This document shows, one piece after another, positions 1 through 8,769 of a stretch of DNA of 64,000 bases. The notes under the pieces were generated by a model that made no database searches, was not told the origin of the DNA, and saw nothing but the letters and a program-made list of their open reading frames with translations. The stretch is taken from NCBI RefSeq assembly GCF_048066175.1, contig NZ_JBLTXA010000018.1, positions 1 to 64,000 on the forward strand. The letters run 5' to 3'. This DNA is from Niveispirillum fermenti. GTDB taxonomy: Bacteria > Pseudomonadota > Alphaproteobacteria > Azospirillales > Azospirillaceae. Positions within the stretch are counted from its first letter, which is position 1, and the number at the start of each line of letters is the position of its first letter. The translations under genes were made by a program, and so were the position numbers.

Positions 1-64
1 GCGGCGCTGGCGCTTGAGGCCGGTGATCAGAGCCAACAGGTTCTGATCACCGCAAAGCAGTATC
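1..64. repeat. Composite palindromic repeat, copy 1 (cut by window edge)
   Basis: This copy contains a hairpin with arms at 22-34 and 39-51 (GGTGATCAGAGCC / GGTTCTGATCACC, one G:T pair), followed by CGCAAAGCAGTAT. The same hairpin and tail recur at 19934-19974 and, inverted, at 38083-38111. The outer half of the element would lie before position 1. It sits just beyond the 3' end of the first oxidase gene. Homology to the other copies is read directly; its function (terminator, REP-like or mobile) is unknown. Confidence 0.7.
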
Positions 65-88
65 AGTCACCCGCCCCACCCATCGGCG

Positions 89-1669
89 TCAGAACCCCAG
101 CGCACCCGGGTTCATCGTCCCCTGCCCGTCCAGATGGGACTTGATGCCGCCCAGCAGATCGCGGCCCGCCGGGTTCATCCGCCCGGTCACGGGATAGAGC
201 CGGCCCACCTGCAGGTGGGCGGCACCATGGCGGTTGTAGAGCGCCACGCATTCGGCCTTCAAACGGCGCATCAGGTCCGCCCCTTCCGGATTGGCGGGAT
301 AGCGTGGCAGGCTTGCCGCGGCCGAGGGCTCCAGGATGCGGTCATGGAACGCCGCCCGCTCATCCTCCCAATAGAAAGCCAGCTCATAGAGAAAGCCGTT
401 GGTGGCGATCGTGGAGAACATGGCCGCGGCCTTGATCCCATGCCTTTCCATCGCCGCCGCATGCCCGGCATAAAGCGCTTCCAGGTCGGCCCGGAAGGCG
501 GCGACGCGGCTGAAGGGCAGGATGCCGTGGACAGGTACCCAGCGCTCCCCCTTCGGCCCCAGGATATGGTTCAGCGGCGGGAACGGATAGGCCCGGACCA
601 GGGTCGGCATGGAATTCTCGATCTCCTTGCCGAAGGGGGTGGCAGCGCTGCGGATGCGGCGCAGCATCGACCGTTCCTCGTCCTTGTCGAAGGCATCGAC
701 CGTGTAATGGGCGGAATAGTTGATCTTGTCCAGGAACCCGCGGCCGGCGATGACGATGCGAGCCATCTGCACCAGCGATTCCAGCGGCCCGCGTCCGGCC
801 CGGCCGACGGCCAGCAGCATCTTCAGGTCGGATTTCAGGTCGCCCATGCCCAGGCGCTGCTTTTGCAGGAACGGGTCCAGGCCGAACGCCTCCGACGCCA
901 CGCCTTCGCGCGCCACGGCGGCCATGGCCCCCAGCATCTCCTCGAAGGTCTGGAAACCGAAGGAAACGCCCGTTGTGACGGGCCGGCGGCGGACCAGGCG
1001 CAGGGCGACAGCCATCTTGATGCCAAAGGCCCCGGCATCTCCGCCGAACAGGCCCGTCAGGTCCGGCCCGTAATGGCGGAAGAAGGGCACACCGTTATCC
1101 TGCGCCCACGACCCGGTGCGCAGCGTGGACCCGTCGGCCAGCGCCACTTCCAGCCCCAGCAGACTGTCCACCGCCGTGCCGAACACGCCCGTGCCATAGG
1201 TCACCGCATTCTGCGACATGGTGCCGCCCACGGTCGCCCGGATGCCGGAAAACGGTCCCCAGAAGGGGGTACGCAGGCCCAGTGGCGCCAAGGCCGCATC
1301 CAGCGCCGCCCAGGTGATGCCGGCCTCCACCACGACATACATGTCGGTGGCGTTGATCTCCACGATCCGGTCCAGCGCACCGGTATCCACCAGCACCGCA
1401 CCCGGCCGGTCCGCCAGATAGCCGTTGGAATAGGACATGCCGCCGCCACGGGGCACAACGGCCACGCCGGCCCGGTGCAGCAGCGGCAGCGCCGCCAGCA
1501 GCCCGTCGCGCGTGGCCGGACGGATGACGGCCCGCAGCGGCGCGCCGACGGAGTGGACATCCTGGCCATGGAAGGCCAGCGTATCGGCATCCGTCAGGAC
1601 GGCATCGTCACCCAGCACATCGCGCAGTTGCGGCAGAAGGTCGGCGGCGGTGGCGTTGGTGTCCGGCAT
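89..1669 (-). CDS. VAO-type FAD-binding oxidase (module A)
   Basis: A 526-aa flavoprotein of the vanillyl-alcohol oxidase / 4-cresol dehydrogenase / GlcD superfamily. The N-terminal PCMH-type FAD domain shows PRGGGMSYSNGY, VEAGITWAALD and GPFSGIRATVGGTMSQN. The C-terminus ends MNPGALGF, as in this superfamily. Members oxidise alcohols or alkylphenols and pass electrons to O2 or a cytochrome. I chose the ATG at 1669 because the upstream ATG at 1729 lacks a ribosome binding site and adds an unconserved-looking leader. It lies downstream of an MFS gene with a 105-bp gap holding a TGTCC-N7-GGACA dyad, so it may have its own promoter. A clear paralogue lies at 27991-29622. The substrate is unknown. 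Confidence 0.85.
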   Translation of the reverse strand: MPDTNATAADLLPQLRDVLGDDAVLTDADTLAFHGQDVHSVGAPLRAVIRPATRDGLLAALPLLHRAGVAVVPRGGGMSYSNGYLADRPGAVLVDTGALDRIVEINATDMYVVVEAGITWAALDAALAPLGLRTPFWGPFSGIRATVGGTMSQNAVTYGTGVFGTAVDSLLGLEVALADGSTLRTGSWAQDNGVPFFRHYGPDLTGLFGGDAGAFGIKMAVALRLVRRRPVTTGVSFGFQTFEEMLGAMAAVAREGVASEAFGLDPFLQKQRLGMGDLKSDLKMLLAVGRAGRGPLESLVQMARIVIAGRGFLDKINYSAHYTVDAFDKDEERSMLRRIRSAATPFGKEIENSMPTLVRAYPFPPLNHILGPKGERWVPVHGILPFSRVAAFRADLEALYAGHAAAMERHGIKAAAMFSTIATNGFLYELAFYWEDERAAFHDRILEPSAAASLPRYPANPEGADLMRRLKAECVALYNRHGAAHLQVGRLYPVTGRMNPAGRDLLGGIKSHLDGQGTMNPGALGF

Positions 1670-1753
1670 GGTTGGGGGCTTTCCTGGCAAAAAGGGCGTC
1701 GCGGGCGCCAGATTGCCAGGATCGGCCATGGGGCAAGCGGACGGACATGCGGG

Positions 1754-1772
1754 CTGTCCGGCCAGCGGACAG
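1754..1772. promoter_or_regulatory. Dyad CTGTCC-N7-GGACAG, candidate operator
   Basis: A perfect 6-bp inverted repeat with a 7-bp spacer, 85-103 bp upstream of the chosen oxidase start. Matching dyads with the same 7-bp spacing occur at 18505-18523 and 18635-18653. This suggests a shared regulator for module A. The regulator is not identified. Confidence 0.5.
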
Positions 1773-1774
1773 CG

Positions 1775-3004
1775 TCAATCCTGGAACCGTTCCGGATAGC
1801 GCCCCATCAGACCGATCAGTGCAGCCCCCACCAGGAAGCCCACCCCGGCGGCCAGCAGGCCGGCCGTATAGGAGCCCGTGGCGTCATAGAGCCGGCCGAC
1901 ACCCATCGGTCCCAGGCCGGCGCCCAGGGCGAAAAAGCCCAGTTGCCAGCCATAGATCTCGCCATAGGCCCGCAGGCCGAAATAGCGGCTGGCCAGATAG
2001 GCGACCAGATCGACCTCCGCCCCGGCCGCCAGTCCGATCAGGACGACAGCGACGATGGCCAGCGCCACCCCACCGCCCCCCACGAGCAGCAGGCCGCATG
2101 CCAGCCCCGCCACCAGCAGCACCAGGAACGCCACGGCCGGCCCATAGAACCGGTCGACCAGGACACCGATGCCCAGCCGCCCGGCGATGATGGCAAAGCC
2201 CAGCAAGCTGGTGACCCACACTGCCGTGTCCCGGTCCAGCCCACGGCCCGACAGGATTGAAACCAGATGCACGATCAGCGCGGAGACGGCAAAGGATGCG
2301 AAAAGAAAGCCGACGCCCAGCATCCAGAACTGGCGCATGCCACGGGCCTGACGCGCCGTGAAGCCGGGCTGTGCGGGGGCACCGGCACCGGCCGGTCCGG
2401 CGGCCCCCTTCCCGCCCCCTTCATGGAACAGCAGCCAGACAACGGGCACGCCCAGCGCCAGAACCAGCACCGCCTGCCCCAGATAGGCGGTGCGCCAGCC
2501 ATGCTCGGCGATCAGCCATTGGGTATAGGGTGGGGCCAGGATGGCGCACACGCCCGTGCCCGTCAGGGTTAAACCCAGGGCCAGACCGCGCGCCTTGTCG
2601 AACCCGGCATTGACAGCGCGGGTCCAGACGATGGGCAATGTGCCCGCCCCCAGCACCATGGCGATGCCGAAGGCCAGATAAAAAGTCCAGAGCTGCGCGC
2701 CGATCAGGCTGAGCCCCGCCAGGCCGGCGGACAGGCCCACCAGACCGGCCAGCCCCACGCGGCGCCCGCCAAACCGGTCGGCCAGCCGCCCGACCAGCGG
2801 CCCCAGCAGCAGGGTGGTCAGCGTGGTCAGGATGGTGGCGCTGGCCAGCGACGTGCGCGACCAGCCGAATTCCTGGGTCAGCGGGCCGATGAAGATGCCC
2901 AGCGTGTAGAAGGTCAGACCCGTGATCCCCAGCCCCACCCCCGTTGCCGCCGCCAGCACCAGCCGCCAGCCGCGGCGGAACTCCTCAACCTGACCCATCG
3001 TCAC
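1775..3004 (-). CDS. MFS transporter, monocarboxylate-like
   Basis: A 409-aa, 12-segment major facilitator. Visible signatures are the loop 2-3 motif GRLADRFGGRRV near residue 72, TWRTAYLG-like text around residue 170, and many hydrophobic helices. It resembles the OFA/MCT-like carriers for organic acids and aromatic acids. It is 9 bp downstream of a second MFS gene, so the two are probably co-transcribed. The carrier at 32373-33644 in module B is a paralogue with the same sequence landmarks (GLADRYGTRRVGL, WSRAIN, GWRLAYG). It probably imports the pathway substrate or an intermediate. Specificity cannot be read from sequence. Confidence 0.85.
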   Translation of the reverse strand: MTMGQVEEFRRGWRLVLAAATGVGLGITGLTFYTLGIFIGPLTQEFGWSRTSLASATILTTLTTLLLGPLVGRLADRFGGRRVGLAGLVGLSAGLAGLSLIGAQLWTFYLAFGIAMVLGAGTLPIVWTRAVNAGFDKARGLALGLTLTGTGVCAILAPPYTQWLIAEHGWRTAYLGQAVLVLALGVPVVWLLFHEGGGKGAAGPAGAGAPAQPGFTARQARGMRQFWMLGVGFLFASFAVSALIVHLVSILSGRGLDRDTAVWVTSLLGFAIIAGRLGIGVLVDRFYGPAVAFLVLLVAGLACGLLLVGGGGVALAIVAVVLIGLAAGAEVDLVAYLASRYFGLRAYGEIYGWQLGFFALGAGLGPMGVGRLYDATGSYTAGLLAAGVGFLVGAALIGLMGRYPERFQD

Positions 3005-3013
3005 ACCTTCACG

Positions 3014-4366
3014 TCAATGCCGGCCGAAACGCGCATAAAGGGCGGCGGCCGTGAGATTGAATAGACCCGGCAGCACCCCGAATGCCAGCATCACGCCTGT
3101 CATCGCCTGCGGCGCCTGGGGCAGGCCCGCCATCGACCGGCCCACATCGAAGCCGAACAGCGACAGCACGATGCCGACCAGCAGGGTGCCGCCCAGCGCA
3201 AAGCCGATCTTGTCCACCGCGATCCAGGCTGCGGAGTAGAGCCCGGCATGGGCCCGGTCCTCGCCCGCGATGTCAGACATCATGGAGAAGCTGAGCAGTG
3301 CCCAGCCGGAATTGAAAATGGCCGCGATGAAGCACAGCGTATAGGCGACCGGGATGCCGGCATCGGCGCTGAGCGACCAGGTGATATAGCTGAGGCCGTA
3401 CCCGATGGCTGACAGGACATAGACCGGCTTCTTGCCAACCCGCCTGGCCACGGCCACCCACAGCGGCTGGGCCACGATGATGCCGGCGCAGGCCGCCATG
3501 ATCAGGCCGCCGATAAGCTGAAGCGCCCCCGCCCCCTGCGCCATGTTGTAGGTCAGGAAATAGAGCATGGCGGCATAGGCCATGCCCGAACCCGTCAGTT
3601 GCAGCAGATTGGAGGTCAGCAGCACCGAAAAGCGCGGTGCGGCCAGCACACGCAAGGCGGCGCGCGGCGTCAGCCTGTGCAGGGCCGGGGCGGCCGGGGC
3701 GCGTCCCGCCTGCCGCGCGGCACGGCCAGCGCCGAAAAAGGCGATCAGCAGGGAAAGGGGGCAGATCACGGCCAGCACGCGGGCCATCCCCTCGTACCCC
3801 GCCTGGCCACCACCCAGATACTGCACCACGGCCGGCGCCAGCGCGCCCCCCACCAGCACGCCCGCCGCCGTGAAGACCAGCCGCCAGGCCATGAGAACCG
3901 TGCGCTGGTGCGGGTCGTCCGACAATTCCCCCGCGATGGCCAGATAAGGCACGGAGAAGGTGGCGAAAACCGCCATATAGAGGCTGAAGGCACCCGCCAC
4001 ATAGATGACGCGGCCATTCGTGGACAGATCGGCCGGCACATGGAACAGCAGCAGGAAGGCAACCGGGGAACAGAGCGCCCCCGCCAGCAGCCACCAGCGG
4101 CGATTGATGCGATGCTTCCAGCGGTCGGACAGGATGCCGACCAGCATGTCGCACCCCACGCCCCAGACCAGCTTGGGCACGAAGATGGCCACACCGGCCA
4201 ATGCCGGCTCGATCCCCAGCACCGTCGTCATGAAGAACAGCAACAGCAGCGACGGCACGTCGCGGAACACCTGCCCCGCCACCTGCCCGGCGCCATAGCC
4301 GACCTGGGACAAGAGACCGAGATGACCGGCGGTCGGCGGGGGCGCTTGGGTAACGGTGGCGGTCAT
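3014..4366 (-). CDS. MFS transporter, GPH (MelB-like) family
   Basis: A 450-aa membrane protein of the glycoside-pentoside-hexuronide:cation symporter type. Supporting text includes VGYGAGQVAGQVFRDVPSLLLLFFMT at the N-terminus, GVGCDMLVGILSDRWKHRINRRWW after helix 2, and SMMSDIAGEDRAHAG later. The ATG at 4366 was preferred over 4417 because GGGGGA lies just upstream. It precedes the other MFS gene in the same direction. This subfamily usually moves sugars or glycosides. The terminator at 4416-4451 separates it from the DUF1838 gene, so it probably has its own promoter in the short space between. Confidence 0.8.
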   Translation of the reverse strand: MTATVTQAPPPTAGHLGLLSQVGYGAGQVAGQVFRDVPSLLLLFFMTTVLGIEPALAGVAIFVPKLVWGVGCDMLVGILSDRWKHRINRRWWLLAGALCSPVAFLLLFHVPADLSTNGRVIYVAGAFSLYMAVFATFSVPYLAIAGELSDDPHQRTVLMAWRLVFTAAGVLVGGALAPAVVQYLGGGQAGYEGMARVLAVICPLSLLIAFFGAGRAARQAGRAPAAPALHRLTPRAALRVLAAPRFSVLLTSNLLQLTGSGMAYAAMLYFLTYNMAQGAGALQLIGGLIMAACAGIIVAQPLWVAVARRVGKKPVYVLSAIGYGLSYITWSLSADAGIPVAYTLCFIAAIFNSGWALLSFSMMSDIAGEDRAHAGLYSAAWIAVDKIGFALGGTLLVGIVLSLFGFDVGRSMAGLPQAPQAMTGVMLAFGVLPGLFNLTAAALYARFGRH

Positions 4367-4415
4367 CGGCGATCCCCCGGGGCGATCCTTGGAAACGGTA
4401 CTGTTTATCGGCAAC

Positions 4416-4451
4416 AAAAAAGGCGGGCGGGCACCCTCGCGCCCGCCCGCC
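4416..4451 (-). terminator. Rho-independent terminator after the DUF1838 gene
   Basis: Arms at 4422-4432 and 4441-4451 (11 bp, all G/C, perfect) with an 8-nt loop. On the minus strand the stem is followed by TTTTTTG. It lies 12 bp past the stop codon of the DUF1838 gene. Confidence 0.85.
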
Positions 4452-4462
4452 CGTTCATCCGC

Positions 4463-5485
4463 TTACTTTGCCGCGGCCGGCGGCAGGGTGCGCGGCGGCG
4501 GGGGCTGCGGCGGGGTCCAGCCGGCCGGAACCGGGGCCGGAGTCTGTTCGCGCGCATAGTTCTCGATGCTGGACAGGGACGGGCCATAATCCTCCGTCGG
4601 GGCGGCCAGCCATTTCGGATCCATGGCGCGGGCGGCCTCCCGCATGTCCGCCGGAATTTCGTCGACGCTGTCATAGGCGCCGAAGCTACAGAAATAGGAG
4701 ATATGGCCCGGTGCCTGGCCCATCAGCATCCAGGGCAGCCAGGGCGTGATGCGCGACCACGACCCCACGCATTTCACATGGGTTGCCTTCGGATTTTCCA
4801 GATCCTTGCGCTTGACCACATAGGTGAACAGTTCCGACACCCGGTTGAAGGCACCGGCGGATTCGCGGACCCATTTGTCGGGCTGCAGGGCGTTGGGATA
4901 GAACAGGTGGATGTCGGTGGTCAGGATCACCGTGTCATCCGGGCCATGGCGCCAGTCCAGCAGGAACGGCTCCGGCGGCGGCTTGTCCTTGTTCAGCCCG
5001 CCATAGGAAGGCGGCTGCGGGCGGAACTCGCCGATCGTGTAATTGTAGGGGTCGTTGGCGATGGGAACGACGCGCACATCCTCGTTGGTATAAGGATTGT
5101 GCCAGGTCTTCATGATCTCCCCGGTCTTGGCATCCCGGTAGAAACCGATCTCGCGCAGCATGCGGCGATAGGAACCGTCTTCCAGCCGCTTGGTGCGCAC
5201 GAAGCTGAACCCGTCCAGAATGAACAGGGTGCGCACGGGCTCGTTGTCACGCACGCCATAGACATTGCCGCGGAACCAGCCGATCTTCTCCTTGGTCGGG
5301 TCGATATCCGCGTCCAGGCGGATATAGGCATCCCGGTTCCATTTCGGGTCCTTGAAGTCGATCTTGGTCTGGAAGGACGGCACCGCGGCCCGGGCCACGC
5401 CGGCCCCAATGCCGACGGCGCCCACCGTTGCTGCCGCAGCGGCGAGGCCAAAGCTCTGGCGCCGCGTCAATTCTGGTCCGCTCAT
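4463..5485 (-). CDS. Tat-exported DUF1838 protein
   Basis: A 340-aa secreted protein. The N-terminus reads LTRRQSFGLAAAAATVGAVGIGAG, a twin-arginine signal (RRQSF) with a hydrophobic stretch, so it should be exported folded. The mature part (KIDFKDPKWNRDAYIRLDADIDPTKEKIGWFRGNVYGV and later HNPYTNEDV) matches what I know of the DUF1838 family, which has no established function. The ATG at 5485 has GGGAG 8 bp upstream; an in-frame ATG at 5500 has nothing convincing. It is monocistronic or first in its unit, ending at a strong terminator. Its place beside the oxidase and MFS genes suggests a periplasmic step in module A. Confidence 0.8.
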   Translation of the reverse strand: MSGPELTRRQSFGLAAAAATVGAVGIGAGVARAAVPSFQTKIDFKDPKWNRDAYIRLDADIDPTKEKIGWFRGNVYGVRDNEPVRTLFILDGFSFVRTKRLEDGSYRRMLREIGFYRDAKTGEIMKTWHNPYTNEDVRVVPIANDPYNYTIGEFRPQPPSYGGLNKDKPPPEPFLLDWRHGPDDTVILTTDIHLFYPNALQPDKWVRESAGAFNRVSELFTYVVKRKDLENPKATHVKCVGSWSRITPWLPWMLMGQAPGHISYFCSFGAYDSVDEIPADMREAARAMDPKWLAAPTEDYGPSLSSIENYAREQTPAPVPAGWTPPQPPPPRTLPPAAAK

Positions 5486-5705
5486 ATCCCGTTCTCCCAT
5501 GGTTCCGGTCCACCGGGCACCACTGGTCGGGCACCCGTTCGTCTGTTTGCGGGAGCGACTGTGACGCGGAAGCGTTCGGCCGGGAAATGGTCAAGGCCGG
5601 TTACATCCACTAGGTGGTCATAGGCGTGCGGGCACCTTTGCCCCACCCCCCTTCCGGCCCTTCAATGAGGGCCAAGGCAACCTCAACCGCGAACGGGTAA
5701 GGCCC

Positions 5706-6944
5706 ATGTTGAACACGTTCCAGCAACAGCCCCATCCAGCACTGCCAAGCCAGACGCATGACGAGGCGGCTCGCCAGGAGTTCACCAAGAGCTTCAAGGG
5801 CTTCATCCAGCAGAAACTGCTGCCGGGCCTGACCCCGATCTATAAGAACCGGGTGGCCCCGGCCTTTGAGCGCGAGCATGGTCGCGCGCCGGCCGACCGC
5901 CGCGATATCCGCGCCGGCATGGTCCGCGATCTTTATTTCCAGCATTACGCCGCCGCCAACCGTATCGCGCAGGAATTGCTGTGGGAAGCCACCAACCTGT
6001 CGGTGGACCGGGAATTGCCGGAACTGATCGAGAAGGCGGCGGAACTGTCGGCCAAGACCAAGGCCAAGCTCGACATTCCGGAGAATTTCGAGGTGCCGCG
6101 CTATATCACGGCGCTGGATATCCATTGCATGCCCGGCGGTTATGCCACCGAGGTTGCCGAGAACGACATCAGCGCCGGCGCCCTGTATGACCGGGGCGTG
6201 TATTTGTACGCCATGGGCTACATGGGGCCGCTGAATGACGATATGGGCCGGTCGGTCTGTAATTACCTGAAGCGCCGGATGCCGGACTTCAAGCCCAAGC
6301 GCATCCTGGACATGGGCTGCACCGTCGGCCATGCCACCCTGCCCTATAAGGAATTGTTCCCCGATGCCGAAGTCTGGGGCATCGATGTCGGGGGCCCTTG
6401 CGTGCGCTATGCCCATGCCCGCGCGGCAGGGTTGGGGCTGGAGGTCAATTTCGCGCAGATGAACGCGGAAGAGACGCGCTTCCCCGACGGGCATTTCGAT
6501 CTGGTGGTCAGCCATATCCTGTTGCACGAGACATCGGCCAAGGCCATGCCGCGCATCTTCAAGGAATGCCATCGGCTGCTGGCACCGGGCGGGCTGATGA
6601 TCCATGCCGATCTGCCGCCGTTCGACCTGATGGACCCGTTCACCCAATTCATCCTGGATAACGAGACCTGGTACAATAACGAGCCGTTCTGGGGTGCCAT
6701 GCGCGACATGGACCAGTTCGATCTGGCGGAAAAGGCCGGTTTCGACCGGGCCGATGCCAGGTTCGACACTGCCCCCATGGCCGTCATGGAATTCGCCGCC
6801 AGCGAAGCCGCCGGCTATAGCCAGGACGCCGCCAGTGCCGTGGCCGAACGTGAATTCACCGCCGGCGAGTATGCGCCGGGCGGCGGCTGGGAAGTCTTCA
6901 TCGCCCAGAAGCCCCAGACCATCGCCACCAAGGATGCCGCCTGA
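5706..6944 (+). CDS. Class I SAM-dependent methyltransferase with long N-terminal extension
   Basis: A 412-aa protein. The methyltransferase core starts near residue 195: motif I is ILDMGCTVGHATLPYKELFP, with acidic motif II VWGIDVG, then HFDLVVSHILLHE and LAPGGLMIHADLPPF. The first 190 residues are helical and not part of the standard fold. They could bind substrate or a partner. The next gene begins inside its stop codon (TGATG), so the two are translationally coupled. It could methylate a hydroxylated intermediate in module A, but the acceptor is unknown. Motif I has a cysteine (MGCTVG) where many enzymes have G-x-G. Confidence 0.8.
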   Translation: MLNTFQQQPHPALPSQTHDEAARQEFTKSFKGFIQQKLLPGLTPIYKNRVAPAFEREHGRAPADRRDIRAGMVRDLYFQHYAAANRIAQELLWEATNLSVDRELPELIEKAAELSAKTKAKLDIPENFEVPRYITALDIHCMPGGYATEVAENDISAGALYDRGVYLYAMGYMGPLNDDMGRSVCNYLKRRMPDFKPKRILDMGCTVGHATLPYKELFPDAEVWGIDVGGPCVRYAHARAAGLGLEVNFAQMNAEETRFPDGHFDLVVSHILLHETSAKAMPRIFKECHRLLAPGGLMIHADLPPFDLMDPFTQFILDNETWYNNEPFWGAMRDMDQFDLAEKAGFDRADARFDTAPMAVMEFAASEAAGYSQDAASAVAEREFTAGEYAPGGGWEVFIAQKPQTIATKDAA

Positions 6945-7306
6945 TGACCAAGACCGCCGACCGCCCCCATGTCGTCAAGGACGCCAAGGGCAAGCGCCCG
7001 CAATTCTATGATGCGCCCGGTCTGGATCAGGCCATCTCGATGATCATGGTCATGGCCAACGAGATGTCCGTGCTGCACGACCGCGTCGACAGCATTGAGC
7101 GCGTGGCCAAGGCCCAGGGCATCGATCTGGCCGACGGGATCGAAAAGCTGGTGCTGGACCAGGAAGCGCTGGAGGCCCGCGAAGCCTGGCGCCAGGATTT
7201 CCTGGAACGCCTGTTCTATCTGATGCGCAAGGAAGCCCGCGAGGCGGCCGAGGCGGATACGAAGGAACGCTACAACAGCACCATAGAAGAGATCGCGCGG
7301 GCCTGA
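6944..7306 (+). CDS. Small helical protein coupled to the methyltransferase
   Basis: A 120-aa hypothetical protein starting at the ATG inside the upstream TGA (TGATG). It is rich in charged helix-forming residues (ISMIMVMANEMSVLHDRVDSIERVAKAQGI, then EALEAREAWRQDFLERLFYLMRKEAREAAEAD) and has no cysteine cluster, signal or membrane segment. The middle has coiled-coil-like spacing. Tight coupling suggests a partner or regulatory subunit of the methyltransferase. I do not recognise a named family. Confidence 0.75.
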   Translation: MTKTADRPHVVKDAKGKRPQFYDAPGLDQAISMIMVMANEMSVLHDRVDSIERVAKAQGIDLADGIEKLVLDQEALEAREAWRQDFLERLFYLMRKEAREAAEADTKERYNSTIEEIARA

Positions 7307-7455
7307 CACCCCGCGCGTGGTGCCGCCATGGCCACCCGGCCTTGAGCGGCGGGGTCCTGTCACTCCCTCCCTTGCCGCCACCCCCATCTACCCGAGGGGG
7401 TGGCGGATTTGTCTGATGGCTTGGGACAGGCCGCCCTATCCAGGTTCAACGGCTC

Positions 7456-7737
7456 ATGCAACTCTCCCTCGACAGCCAAACGCTGCGCCGCAGCCTGGAC
7501 CAGCCGGCCGGGGTGCCAGAGGTCGTGATGATGATCCCGGCCTATTACCGGCTTTACATGCTGCTGCGCGGGGAATTGCTGGGCAGTACCGGGCGCGGCG
7601 TGCCGACCACGCAAAAGGGTCTGGCCGCCCATTACGGCGTTTGCCGTGGGACGGCCAGTGCAGCCTTGGCCCTGTTGAACCGGGACGGGCTGATCAAGCC
7701 CGCCCGTCGCGGCCGTCCCCGCCTACTTGACCGTTAG
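7456..7737 (+). CDS. Small winged-helix (GntR-like) DNA-binding protein
   Basis: A 93-aa protein whose second half, TTQKGLAAHYGVCRGTASAALALLNRDGLI followed by RRGRPRL, has the form of a winged helix: recognition helix after GVCRGT, then a basic wing. There is no effector domain. It overlaps the 3' end of the convergent hydrolase gene by 15 bp, and 149 bp of noncoding DNA separates it from the preceding gene. It is a candidate local regulator of module A, perhaps binding one of the dyads described here, but nothing in the sequence proves this. Confidence 0.6.
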   Translation: MQLSLDSQTLRRSLDQPAGVPEVVMMIPAYYRLYMLLRGELLGSTGRGVPTTQKGLAAHYGVCRGTASAALALLNRDGLIKPARRGRPRLLDR

Positions 7738-8601
7738 GCGGGCCGGGCCGGTTTCCGACAACCGGCCTGTCAAAGCCTGCAGGGCGGCCTTGTCAGCGCC
7801 GGCATGAGCGCGCATGAACAGCACCGACAGGTCCGACGCGATGGCCAACTGGTCGGCCTGCACCGGCCCCGGCAGTTCCGGCCGGCAGATGCCACCGCCG
7901 AAATAATGGTCCACCCCATCCAGCACCAGGGCGTAGCGATAGCCGCCGGGGGCCGCTTCCTCATAGGGCAGCAGGTGGCTGCGCCAGTCACCGCCGGGAC
8001 CGGGGGGAATATCCTTGTCGCCGGTCTGGATCAGGGCCGGCACGGCGAGCGGTGCATAATCCCCCGGATTGATGAAGCCCATGCCGGCCCCCGGCGGGGA
8101 GAAGGCCAGCACCGCCCTGGCGCGCGGATCACGCAACGGTGTTTTCACCTCCGGCGGCACGGCGATGGCCGATCCGCCCAGGCAAAGCGCGACAAGGGCG
8201 CCATAGGAATGGCCGGCGGCGATATAATCCCCACCCAGATGGTCGGCCAGCGCCCGCACATCCTCAATCCGGGCCGGCCAGCTTGCCATGCCCTGGAACT
8301 TGTCGCGGTCGGGATGGTCCGTGCTGTCCACATGCAGCGGCGCATGGACGCTGTAGCCGGCCGTCGTCCAGACATCAACCAGGGGCTGGTACTTCCACGG
8401 CGCCGACAAGGCCCCGTGGGAGAACAGGATACGGCCCTTCTCCGCGCCCAGGGCTTTCCAGACAGTGATGGCGACGGCGCGACCGGTGGCGGTCTTAACC
8501 GTCAGGTCGGCCGGACGGGGAGCAATCCCCTGGGCCAAAGCCGGCAGCGCCGCCGTGGCGGCCATGGACAGCAGCAATAAGCGGCGAGACAGCAAGGCCA
8601 T
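7723..8601 (-). CDS. Secreted alpha/beta hydrolase
   Basis: A 292-aa hydrolase with a signal peptide (SRRLLLLSMAATAALPALAQG) and cleavage expected after ALA. The nucleophile elbow is canonical, AGHSYGA. Before it are LFSHGALSAP (oxyanion region) and HAPLHVDSTDHPDRD. A late DGVDHYFGGG probably supplies the catalytic histidine. It resembles dienelactone-hydrolase or PAF-acetylhydrolase-like esterases. The start at 8601 is chosen because upstream in-frame residues translate an intergenic repeat. The gene converges with the small winged-helix gene. It could cleave an ester in the periplasm for module A. Confidence 0.8.
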   Translation of the reverse strand: MALLSRRLLLLSMAATAALPALAQGIAPRPADLTVKTATGRAVAITVWKALGAEKGRILFSHGALSAPWKYQPLVDVWTTAGYSVHAPLHVDSTDHPDRDKFQGMASWPARIEDVRALADHLGGDYIAAGHSYGALVALCLGGSAIAVPPEVKTPLRDPRARAVLAFSPPGAGMGFINPGDYAPLAVPALIQTGDKDIPPGPGGDWRSHLLPYEEAAPGGYRYALVLDGVDHYFGGGICRPELPGPVQADQLAIASDLSVLFMRAHAGADKAALQALTGRLSETGPARLTVK

Positions 8602-8643
8602 GGAGAGGCTCCGTTTGAGGATAGAGTTCGGGATACCCTCTAC

Positions 8644-8753
8644 CGTCATTCCAGCGAAAGCGGGAATCCAGCTTAAGGCACAATCAGCGCCGATATGAGT
8701 CATGTCGCGGCTACCGCCGCTCTCGCTGGATCCCCGCTTTCGCGGGGACGACG
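8644..8753. repeat. Inverted pair of REP-like intergenic repeats
   Basis: Two near-identical units in opposite orientation, 8644-8672 (core CGAAAGCGGGAATCC) and 8725-8753 (core CCCGCTTTCGCGGGG), with 52 bp between them. This is the widespread proteobacterial repeat whose translation gives IPAFAGMT. The pair sits between the hyuB-like gene and the hydrolase gene and can fold into a long hairpin, so it may stabilise or end the upstream transcript. Confidence 0.75.
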
Positions 8754-8769
8754 ATAAAAGGAGGTAGCT

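Noticed and set aside
134..2260. Plus-strand frame of about 708 codons opposite the first oxidase and MFS genes
   Set aside because: It spans two real genes on the other strand, and its translation is low-complexity and Gln/Arg/Gly-rich.
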